Source: Mesonia aquimarina (GTDB taxonomy: Bacteria; Bacteroidota; Bacteroidia; Flavobacteriales; Flavobacteriaceae). From it: a DNA stretch of 64,000 nucleotides. The notes beneath the pieces are model-generated. The model made no database searches and was not told the DNA's origin. It worked only from the letters and a program-made list of their open reading frames with translations. Position 1 is the stretch's first letter, and each line of letters begins with the position of its first letter. The stretch covers positions 62,001-126,000 of the forward strand of contig NZ_RCNV01000003.1 in assembly GCF_003667275.1 (NCBI RefSeq), in the 5' to 3' direction. Shown one piece after another: positions 26,576 to 33,371 of the stretch. The position numbers and the translations under genes were made by a program.

Positions 26576-26657
26576 TTTGATATCTAAATTCGGTTCATTG
26601 GTAAATCAATATATCATCTACTGATTTAAATACCCCTTTAATAGTGGTAAACACACC

Positions 26658-27224
26658 CTAAATCTCATCCAAGGATTTTCGGTTTTTGTCTACAGATTTC
26701 TTGAACTGCGTAGGTGTCATTCCGGTTACTTTTTTGAATTGATTGCTTAAGTACGCAACGCTACTATAATGTAGTTGAAAAGCTATCTCGCTTAATGTCA
26801 ATTCGTCGTAGACAATGAGTTCTTTTACACGTTCAATTTTTTGGTTGATGATGTATTGCTCGAACGTGATGCTTTCTACCGACGAGAATAGGGAACTTAA
26901 ATATTTATAGTCCAAGTTAAGTTCGCCAGTAACAATATCTGCCCATTTTAATTCGGTCTTTTCATTAGAATAATGTATCTTCTCAATTACCAAATTCTTC
27001 ATTTGCTCAATAAGCTGACTTTTACGGTCGTCAATCAAACTAAATCCTGCATTTTGTAGCTTTTTTTGCAAAGATTCTTTTTCGAATTCATTGAGCATCG
27101 AAACCAATTCTACTTCTCCTAACTTGACAGCTTTGTAATCAATATTCAAGCCTACCAAAATTTGGGAAACTGCCGATAAACATCTCGGACAGACCATATT
27201 TTTTATGTGGATGGTATTATTCAT
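26658..27224 (-). CDS. AraC-family regulator with N-terminal metal-binding (HMA-like) motif
   Basis: A 188-aa regulator. The first 65 residues read like a degenerate HMA domain: HIKNMVCPRCLSAVSQIL with an MxCxxC loop (MVCPRC). After a helical linker comes the AraC double helix-turn-helix (QKIERVKELIVYDELTLSEIA, YSSVAYLSNQFKKVTGMTPTQF). This would be a one-component copper or silver sensor. A paralogue with the same design lies at 42127-42708. Its start overlaps the stop of the small membrane gene upstream (ATGA), so it belongs to the cusB transcript and could autoregulate it. Confidence 0.85.
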   Translation of the reverse strand: MNNTIHIKNMVCPRCLSAVSQILVGLNIDYKAVKLGEVELVSMLNEFEKESLQKKLQNAGFSLIDDRKSQLIEQMKNLVIEKIHYSNEKTELKWADIVTGELNLDYKYLSSLFSSVESITFEQYIINQKIERVKELIVYDELTLSEIAFQLHYSSVAYLSNQFKKVTGMTPTQFKKSVDKNRKSLDEI

Positions 27225-27403
27225 AGGTTGAACAAATGCCTAATAAAATCTAAATTTAGATATATGATTAGTATTACAGCAGCAATAAATAATCCTATCA
27301 TCGCTGAAATTCCGATTACCTTATCTTTTTTTGTAACCGGATTTTTCTGTTTATATGTATTTTTCTTGTTTTTTCTTCTATTTCTTCTACTTTCACTCAT
27401 CAT
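27221..27403 (-). CDS. Small basic single-pass membrane protein
   Basis: A 60-aa protein: a very basic N-terminus (about 28 residues with 12 or more K/R) followed by one hydrophobic helix (VIGISAMIGLFIAAVILIIYL) and a short tail. The ATGA overlap with the AraC gene downstream supports real translation. I recognise no family; an accessory to the efflux complex or a regulator of it is possible. Confidence 0.6.
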   Translation of the reverse strand: MMSESRRNRRKNKKNTYKQKNPVTKKDKVIGISAMIGLFIAAVILIIYLNLDFIRHLFNL

Positions 27404-27467
27404 CTTTCTTCACTTTAAAATATTAAAGGCTGAAGAATCCGCTTTTACCAATTAACTCTAACCCTGA

Positions 27468-29270
27468 TTATTTTAACGTATCTCTAACCTCACCACAGGT
27501 TAACATTGCTTCGCCATAATATGGGTTACGGACTTCTTCCTCTAAACTTATCCAGTACGCTCCCTTATTATTGTCTGCCATTGGACAAAACTGGATATAA
27601 ACATTTTCATTGACCCCAAAGAGCTGTACACTACTTATCATATGCGCAGACAAATGCTTAAAATGCCCTCTTTGTTTTGAAATATCCGTATTACTTGAAA
27701 TAGCATCTGCCGAAGTATTTAATTCTTTCTGAATGGTCATCCAATGGTTATGTGCTTTTTCATCAGACAACAACTTCATATCTACATATTTCAGGGATTG
27801 TATTATTTGTTTTCCTGCTTGCTGTGCACTTTTGGCATCGTCATTAACCAAAGCATCTTTCAAAAGAATATAATCATCAAAAACCTGTTTTAACTGGCCT
27901 TGAAATTTGTTTGAAACGGCTATCCTTTCTTTCATTTCTGAATGGTCAGTATTCCCCTTACTATCTCCAGAATTGTTTCCTTGTATACCTAAATGCCCTT
28001 CGTGACCGGTCATTGTTTTACCTCCTGCTGTGTTCATCATAGATTTTTTGCCTTGTAACTGTGCAGCAGCATCTACCGTAAACGTACCATTAGTTACAAC
28101 CTCATCTCCATTTTCAAGACCTTCAATTATGGTATAGGTGTCTCCATTGGCATTACCGAGTAAGACTTCTCTCATTTCAAAAACAGCTTCGTTAGGATTA
28201 GTTTTAATATAAACCACAGAACGTTCACCAGTCCACATCACAGCTGTAGCAGGAACTGTTATTTTACTTGAAGTGCTTTCTTGAGCACCTTCAATTTTAC
28301 CTTCGACAAACATTCCTGGTTTAAATAGGTCGTTCTTATTATTAAGTACAGCTCTAACTACGACGGTACGTGTAGAAGAATTTAATAAAGGGTCAATAAA
28401 TGAAACCTTTGCATCAAATACTTCATTGCGATACGCATTGGTAGTCACTTTAATGGTTTGACCAACTTTCAAGGAAGCAATCTGATTCTCATAAGCATCA
28501 AATTCTGCCCATACTGTATTGAGATTGGCAATTTTGTATAAGGGTTGTCCTTGTTTTACATAGTCACCTTCTTCTACCATTTTCTGTGTTACCGTTCCTG
28601 ATACGGTTGCGTACACAGGAAAGTTTTCTTGTACTTTCCCAGAGTTTTCTATGGCGTTGATTTGCTTTTCTGAAAGTTTCCAAAGTTTGAGCTTGTTTCT
28701 AACAGCTTTATATAATTCTGGTTGCGATTCTTTCAATGATGAAGCGGTAAGCAGTTCTTGTTGTGCCGCAACTAATTCTGGCGAATAAATAGTTGCCAAG
28801 CGTTGTCCTGCGCCAACACGTTCTCCTGTTGAATTAACGTATAGTTTTTCAATTCTTCCTCCAAAATATGTGACCTGTACGGCATTTGACTCTTCATTTG
28901 CTTTTATCTTTCCAGATAATTTTAGGGAATTATTTCCTATTTGTCCTTGTCCCACAAGTGACGTTTGAATATTGGCTAGAGCCATTGCGTTATCGGTCAT
29001 TTTGATTTCATTGGCATTGAGGCCATCGGCACCCGATTCAGCTGGAATTAAATCCATTCCACATATTGGGCAGTCGCCAGGTTCTGGTTGCATAATCTGT
29101 GGGTGCATAGAACAGGTCCACATTTGATTAGTAGCAATTTCTTCTGAATGTTCGTGATTGTCTTTAGCACTATTTGTTGCCTTATCAGTAGAATCTCCAC
29201 CGAACAGTAGAAAGCCACCTAGAAGGCCAACAATCAAGGCAATACCTATATAAATGATGTTTTTTTTCAT
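27468..29270 (-). CDS. cusB: CusB-type RND periplasmic adaptor with metal-binding ends
   Basis: The adaptor links the CusA pump to the CusC outer-membrane channel. The 600-aa protein has an N-terminal membrane anchor (about 5-24), a heavy-metal-binding domain (TCSMHPQIMQPEPGDCPICGMDLIP-type, C and M ligands, about 52-78), lipoyl/barrel-sandwich and beta-barrel parts (GRIEKLYVNSTGERV, FPVYATVSGTV, VEEGDYVKQGQPLYKI), and a C-terminal DUF3347 domain of about 150 residues from QLKQVFDDYILLKDAL to MLTCGEVRDTL. The last domain is also encoded twice as a free protein in this block. It is separated from cusA and cusC by 6 kb. Confidence 0.93.
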   Translation of the reverse strand: MKKNIIYIGIALIVGLLGGFLLFGGDSTDKATNSAKDNHEHSEEIATNQMWTCSMHPQIMQPEPGDCPICGMDLIPAESGADGLNANEIKMTDNAMALANIQTSLVGQGQIGNNSLKLSGKIKANEESNAVQVTYFGGRIEKLYVNSTGERVGAGQRLATIYSPELVAAQQELLTASSLKESQPELYKAVRNKLKLWKLSEKQINAIENSGKVQENFPVYATVSGTVTQKMVEEGDYVKQGQPLYKIANLNTVWAEFDAYENQIASLKVGQTIKVTTNAYRNEVFDAKVSFIDPLLNSSTRTVVVRAVLNNKNDLFKPGMFVEGKIEGAQESTSSKITVPATAVMWTGERSVVYIKTNPNEAVFEMREVLLGNANGDTYTIIEGLENGDEVVTNGTFTVDAAAQLQGKKSMMNTAGGKTMTGHEGHLGIQGNNSGDSKGNTDHSEMKERIAVSNKFQGQLKQVFDDYILLKDALVNDDAKSAQQAGKQIIQSLKYVDMKLLSDEKAHNHWMTIQKELNTSADAISSNTDISKQRGHFKHLSAHMISSVQLFGVNENVYIQFCPMADNNKGAYWISLEEEVRNPYYGEAMLTCGEVRDTLK

Positions 29271-29281
29271 TGTCTTTGTTT

Positions 29282-29764
29282 TTATTTGTTATTTTCTAAT
29301 CGTTTAATCATTGCTTTCATTTCTGCAATTTCCTTTTCTTGTGCTTTAATTATATCATCTGCTAATTTCTTCACTTCCGGGTCTTGTATATCCGCTCGCT
29401 TACTGGTTAAAATGGCGATAGAGTGATGCGGAATCATAGCTTTCATATAGAGCACATCGCCAATAATTGGGGCCTGTGCCCTCACAAGGCCTAACGCGCC
29501 ACCAAATAGAACAATACTTCCAAGAACAATTGCTATATTTTTCTTTTTGTTTTGGTACATATTACGCATTGTTACAAACATAATAATGGCCATAGCGGCA
29601 ATACCCAAACAGCTCATATAAAATCGGGTAAGACTAAAATAGACGTGGTCAATTTCATAAGAGTTTAAGTACATTGTAACGTACATTGCTATGAAGGATG
29701 CCACGAGCATACCTACAAATTTTGTGTAGTTGTTTTTCTTTGAATTTTGATTTGAATTTTCCAT
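29282..29764 (-). CDS. DUF305 family membrane protein
   Basis: A 160-aa protein with three to four membrane helices in the first 100 residues and a C-terminal DUF305 helix bundle with the ligands MKAMIPHHSIAILTS and IIKAQEKEIAEMKAMI. The HH and M-rich pattern is thought to bind copper. It lies 11 bases upstream of cusB in the same operon and probably acts on the periplasmic side. Confidence 0.88.
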   Translation of the reverse strand: MENSNQNSKKNNYTKFVGMLVASFIAMYVTMYLNSYEIDHVYFSLTRFYMSCLGIAAMAIIMFVTMRNMYQNKKKNIAIVLGSIVLFGGALGLVRAQAPIIGDVLYMKAMIPHHSIAILTSKRADIQDPEVKKLADDIIKAQEKEIAEMKAMIKRLENNK

Positions 29765-29786
29765 TTTATGTTGGTTTTAGTGTTAC

Positions 29787-30497
29787 TTATTTTCGTTTCT
29801 TTTTAACCAATTTTCTAATTGTGGGCGACGATATGTACCAAAGTAAGAACCCACTTAATACTGTAATTAACCCTAACAATGAAAACGCCCGCAGGATTAT
29901 GGTATTAAAGTTGTCCCTGCCTTGATAGTCCATAGTGTGGTTCATCCACAAAAAATCGAACCAGCGCCAGTTTCTATGACGAACGGTCTGAAATGCACCA
30001 TTTTCTATGGCGACATAAGCCTTCAAGTTTTGTGGGGTTTTATATGAAATCTCATAGGCTGGTAATGGACGACCACGGTATTCGTGATGTGCATCTACTT
30101 TCTCAATTCGTTTTATACCCCTTATTTCCAAATCGGGCAGCATATATCTATTGGCTACCTGTTTTGCTTCAGCTTTAGTAATACCATTTTTTTCATTTCC
30201 CGTTTTAGCACTAAATAAATTAGCTTCGTTAATCCAATAGTACGGCTCATTGGCTATTTCCAATAATTTTAGTGTTTGGATTGGTTCTTCACTCGCTAAT
30301 TGCTCAGTCCCCAATAGGTTGGAAAAAGCAGTTTGCCGTGGCTTTTCTTTTTTGAACTGGTCGCCGTGTATTTCATCAATGTCCGTCCAGCTAAAATACA
30401 TTCCGCTGATAGTCCACATCAAGAACTGAATGCCGAGGAATATACCCAAGTATCGGTGCGCTTTTCGAATCCATTTTGCTGTCTTTCTGTTGACCAT
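29787..30497 (-). CDS. PepSY-associated membrane protein
   Basis: A 236-aa protein of the PepSY_TM type: an N-terminal helix after RKAHRYLGIFLGIQFLMWTISGMYFSW, a periplasmic part with two PepSY-like repeats (ITKAEAKQVANRYM and YRGRPLPAYEIS-type) and C-terminal helix LLGLITVLSGFLLWYI. PepSY proteins occur with copper and iron reduction systems, perhaps as electron-transfer or accessory proteins. It starts 12 bases from the end of a broken small gene. Confidence 0.85.
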   Translation of the reverse strand: MVNRKTAKWIRKAHRYLGIFLGIQFLMWTISGMYFSWTDIDEIHGDQFKKEKPRQTAFSNLLGTEQLASEEPIQTLKLLEIANEPYYWINEANLFSAKTGNEKNGITKAEAKQVANRYMLPDLEIRGIKRIEKVDAHHEYRGRPLPAYEISYKTPQNLKAYVAIENGAFQTVRHRNWRWFDFLWMNHTMDYQGRDNFNTIILRAFSLLGLITVLSGFLLWYISSPTIRKLVKKKRK

Positions 30498-30509
30498 ACT
30501 TTCTATAAT

Positions 30510-30715
30510 TTAATTCACAAAATATTTGACAATTATTCCACCTACCAACCAGACGTAACAGATATAGGCAACATACTTTAAAATCTTTTCAAGCAATGGG
30601 CTTTTAGGTGCCATCCCGCTCATCGTACTTTCAACACCCTTATTTTTAAAGAACCCTAAATAGTTGTTTGTAAAACCCTGTGTTTTCAGATTTTTTTCTT
30701 GTTGTCATTAACCAT
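30510..30715 (-). pseudogene. Small membrane protein gene with a -1 frameshift in a homopolymer
   Basis: A frame starts at ATG 30715 (MVNDNKKK) and stops after nine codons. The adjoining frame continues without a break: LKTQGFTNNYLGFFKNKG, STMSGMAPKSPLLEKILKYV, AYICYVWLVGGIIVKYFVN. One extra A in the run of seven (plus-strand T's at 30691-30697) joins them into one 68-aa protein with a C-terminal helix. It is either a decayed gene, a phase-variable one, or a sequencing error. The internal ATG at 30623 would still give a 37-aa protein. It lies in the operon directly before the PepSY gene. Confidence 0.6.
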
Positions 30716-30729
30716 TTTAATTTAAGCTC

Positions 30730-30864
30730 TTAACTAAATAATTGAAGTGCCAATGCACCACCAACTATTAATATTAGGATTGTATATACTATATAATTGA
30801 GCCATTTTTTAACCACAGATTTACCTATTATTTGTTGGCAACCGTTCTTGCAACATTCTTTCAT
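30730..30864 (-). CDS. Small Cys-rich single-pass membrane protein (44 aa)
   Basis: Reads MKECCKNGCQQIIGKSVVKK, then one hydrophobic helix (LNYIVYTILILIVGGALAL) and QLFS. Cysteines at 4, 5 and 9 (CCxxxC) before the helix could bind Cu(I). It is spaced 14 bases from the start of the broken small gene downstream. I know of no named family; it fits the pattern of tiny membrane metal-site proteins in copper operons. Confidence 0.6.
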   Translation of the reverse strand: MKECCKNGCQQIIGKSVVKKWLNYIVYTILILIVGGALALQLFS

Positions 30865-31011
30865 TGTTATAAATTCTTTTCTTTATTGTTATTTGCAAAA
30901 CCATATAAATAATACTTGAAGATGAGAGGTAAACTTTAATGAACCAACCAAATTTTTACCCCTCAAAATCAAGCATCTTCACTAAACTTCTTTTCTGCGA
31001 AATTTTAATTT

Positions 31012-31260
31012 GCCCGACCTAGGAAGAGAGACGCTATATTTAGGGATTTAATCTCTCTCCCAGTTCAGGCTGCTATTAACCAAATCAACTTCTCTTTTTC
31101 AAAAGTTCATTGTGCCTGACTTGGGAAGGAACTAACACTAATCATCAACATTGTTTTCCTTCCCACGACAGGACTTTACAACTATTCAGGTAACCCTGCC
31201 ATCTCCTAAGCTACTGTTAACTAATAAACCAGTATATTTAAAAGAGTATTAAAGGCAGGG
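31012..31260 (-). repeat. Three tandem palindromic hairpin units
   Basis: In the 402-base gap between the 44-aa gene and the DUF3347 gene are three large imperfect inverted repeats: 31012-31070 (arms GCCCGACCTAGGAAGAGAGA and TCTCTCTCCCAGTTCAGGC), 31113-31174 (TGCCTGACTTGGGAAGGAA and TTCCTTCCCACGACAGGAC) and 31194-31260 (outer arms CCCTGCC/GGCAGGG). The arms of the first two resemble each other and the hairpin at 42785-42851. They may be structured RNA, attenuators, or mobile palindromic units. The rest of the gap (30865-31011) is AT-rich and shows nothing else. Confidence 0.55.
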
Positions 31261-31266
31261 GATTAT

Positions 31267-31827
31267 TTATTGAATAGTTTTTTGCACTTTTCCACATTTA
31301 AGCATTCTGCTACCGTAATATGGGTTTTTTACTTCTTTGCTGGTACTCAACCACGCACTACCTTTATCGTACATTGGGCAAAATTGTTGGTAAAGCGTGT
31401 TTTTTGTTCCCGTAATAGCTACCAAATCTGTTATGTCCTTACTTAAGGTCTTAAAATGTTCGCGCTGGTGGTCTATGGCACTTTCAGAAATATGCTCGGC
31501 GTGCTCTACGGCATCTTCTATAATATCTTCTAATTCTTCTTGATTTTCTTTTGAATAACTGTCCGTATCAAAAGCTTTAAGAGAAACTACCAATTTAGAC
31601 CCAGCTTGGGCTGCTTTTTTGGTGTCATCTGCAACCAAAGCATTTTTTAAATTAAAGTAATCACTTAAAATTGTTTCTGTTTTTGCATCACTTTTCATAG
31701 TTGTCATTTTACTATGATCCATTTTCATATCTTCGTGATCGTGGTTCATTTTTTCTTTTTCCTGTGCATTGGTAAAAGAAACTGCTAACAATAGCATTGC
31801 TGCAATACTCATTTTTAAATTTTTCAT
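31267..31827 (-). CDS. DUF3347 domain protein (periplasmic, His/Met-rich)
   Basis: A 186-aa exported protein (signal peptide ending near TNAQ) with a His/Met-rich segment [19 protein letters not shown], then one DUF3347 domain: [21 protein letters not shown], then [16 protein letters not shown] and the C-terminal [16 protein letters not shown] ... MLKCGKVQ. The conserved Cys, His and Met residues suggest copper binding in the periplasm. It is the last gene before the hairpin units and a paralogue of the gene at 32304-32906. Confidence 0.88.
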   Translation of the reverse strand: MKNLKMSIAAMLLLAVSFTNAQEKEKMNHDHEDMKMDHSKMTTMKSDAKTETILSDYFNLKNALVADDTKKAAQAGSKLVVSLKAFDTDSYSKENQEELEDIIEDAVEHAEHISESAIDHQREHFKTLSKDITDLVAITGTKNTLYQQFCPMYDKGSAWLSTSKEVKNPYYGSRMLKCGKVQKTIQ

Positions 31828-31850
31828 TTTAATTACTTTTAAATTATTGT

Positions 31851-32303
31851 TTATAAACTATCTTTTAATTGTGTGATAAAATTGATTAACTCTTCTGCTT
31901 CAGCTTCTGTAAATGTTGCCTCACTATGTATCAAAGTGTAAGAATCCAAAGGCATTTCGCCATTTTCAATCTGCTTGATAATAGACCTTAACTTACTTGC
32001 TTTTCTTCGGCTGGATAATGAATCCCATTCGTTGAAATTAAGTTCAGCTTTTCCTTCTTTAATATGGTCTTCCAAAAACCAAGCAACAGGTTGAATCTTA
32101 TTATACCAAGGGTATTGAGTATTATTGCTGTGGCAATCATAGCAGGATACCTGTAACTTTTTTTGAATAGTTTCTGGTACATTATTGACCAGCATAAAAT
32201 CAGTTGACGGTACAGTATCACTTTGATTGCGTGTAGTCGGAATAAATTGAATTCCCACGAACGCTACCAGTAGTACTATTGTTATAATCTTTACAATTTT
32301 CAT
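31851..32303 (-). CDS. Haem-binding domain protein (cytochrome-c-like)
   Basis: A 150-aa protein with an N-terminal membrane anchor ([15 protein letters not shown]) and a c-type haem site [21 protein letters not shown] (CxxCH), the haem-binding domain common in Bacteroidota (PF14376-like). An additional segment [13 protein letters not shown] holds the likely distal Met. Role: periplasmic electron transfer, perhaps with the multicopper oxidase or PepSY protein. The start directly abuts the upstream DUF3347 stop codon. Confidence 0.88.
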   Translation of the reverse strand: MKIVKIITIVLLVAFVGIQFIPTTRNQSDTVPSTDFMLVNNVPETIQKKLQVSCYDCHSNNTQYPWYNKIQPVAWFLEDHIKEGKAELNFNEWDSLSSRRKASKLRSIIKQIENGEMPLDSYTLIHSEATFTEAEAEELINFITQLKDSL

Positions 32304-32906
32304 TTAGTTAATTTCACGTTGTACTTTGCCGCATTTTAACATTTGACTACCATAGTATGGATTGCGCACTTCCTCTTTAGTACTTAGCCAAGCTGTACCG
32401 CCATCATACATAGGGCAAAACTGCTCGTAAAGCTTCATCTCTGCTCCTGTTATAGCAACCATATCTATAACATCTTTACTTAAAACTTTAAAATGTTCGC
32501 GCTGGTGTGCTATATCACTTTCTGAAATGTGTTCTGCGTGTTCAACTGCATCCTCTACAATATCCTTTAATTCCGATTGCTGGGTATCGTTATATTGTGA
32601 GGCGTCAAAATTTCCTAAGGATGTTGCTAGGGTTGCCCCAAGTTCTTTGGCTTTGCCATTATCATCTCCCACCAAGGCATTCTTTAAGTTGAAATAGTCA
32701 TTTAATACCGCTTGTGTATTACTATCTCCACCCATTGCCATTTCCCTCTTTTCGCCGTCGTGATGACCATCACTGTTATCGTGGTTCATTTCTGAATGGT
32801 CTCCATCCGTGCTATTTTGTTCTTTGCTGTTGTCTTTACAAGACATTACTGTTAAGGTTATGAATGCTATCGCAACTATACCTAATGTTGATTTTAATTT
32901 GCTCAT
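32304..32906 (-). CDS. DUF3347 domain lipoprotein
   Basis: A 200-aa lipoprotein: signal with lipobox TVMSCKDN (Cys about 22), a His/Asp-rich linker ([19 protein letters not shown]), then a DUF3347 domain almost the same as in 31267-31827 ([57 protein letters not shown]). It is probably a duplicated copper-binding protein. The stop codon abuts the start of the haem-binding gene. Confidence 0.9.
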   Translation of the reverse strand: MSKLKSTLGIVAIAFITLTVMSCKDNSKEQNSTDGDHSEMNHDNSDGHHDGEKREMAMGGDSNTQAVLNDYFNLKNALVGDDNGKAKELGATLATSLGNFDASQYNDTQQSELKDIVEDAVEHAEHISESDIAHQREHFKVLSKDVIDMVAITGAEMKLYEQFCPMYDGGTAWLSTKEEVRNPYYGSQMLKCGKVQREIN

Positions 32907-32963
32907 TTTGTTTTAATTTAAGTTTGTGTTTATTAATTATTATTACTGCCTTTTTATAGTGTC

Positions 32964-33350
32964 TTATAATTTTTCAATGACGTTTTCCAACATTGCAGTT
33001 ATTTCGCTGGCTACCTCATTCAATTTTTCATTTTTTACAGCTTGCATTGAAGCCATTGGGTTTACGGCCGCAACTTCAATGATACCTGCTTCGATTTCCT
33101 GTACTATGACATTGCAGGGCAACATCGTTCCAATTTTATCTTCTGCTTGCAAAGCTTTATGTGCATAGGGCGGATTACAAGCTCCGAGTATCCTATACTT
33201 TTTAAAGTCTATATCCAGTTTTTTCTTTAGTGTTTCTGTTACATCAATTTCTGTAAGGATTCCAAAACCTTCTTCCTTTAATCCTTGTGTCACTTTCTCT
33301 ATGACCTCTTCGAAGGTTCCATTGATTGTTTTATTAAAATAATAGTTCAT
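32964..33350 (-). CDS. DUF302 family protein
   Basis: A 128-aa cytoplasmic or periplasmic protein with the DUF302 pattern: EEVIEKVTQGLKEEGFGILTEIDV at the start, YRILGACNPPYAHKAL (with a conserved Cys) and GTMLPCNVIVQE. The fold is ferredoxin-like; homologues occur beside copper oxidases and DsrE-type proteins, and the function is unknown. It follows the multicopper oxidase by 21 bases. Confidence 0.9.
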   Translation of the reverse strand: MNYYFNKTINGTFEEVIEKVTQGLKEEGFGILTEIDVTETLKKKLDIDFKKYRILGACNPPYAHKALQAEDKIGTMLPCNVIVQEIEAGIIEVAAVNPMASMQAVKNEKLNEVASEITAMLENVIEKL

Positions 33351-33371
33351 CTTTTTTTAATTTTTAGTTGT

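Noticed and set aside
31012-31260. Integron attC sites
   Set aside because: The palindromes have similar overall size, but clear RYYYAAC and GTTRRRY core ends are not aligned at the tips, and no integron integrase is present.
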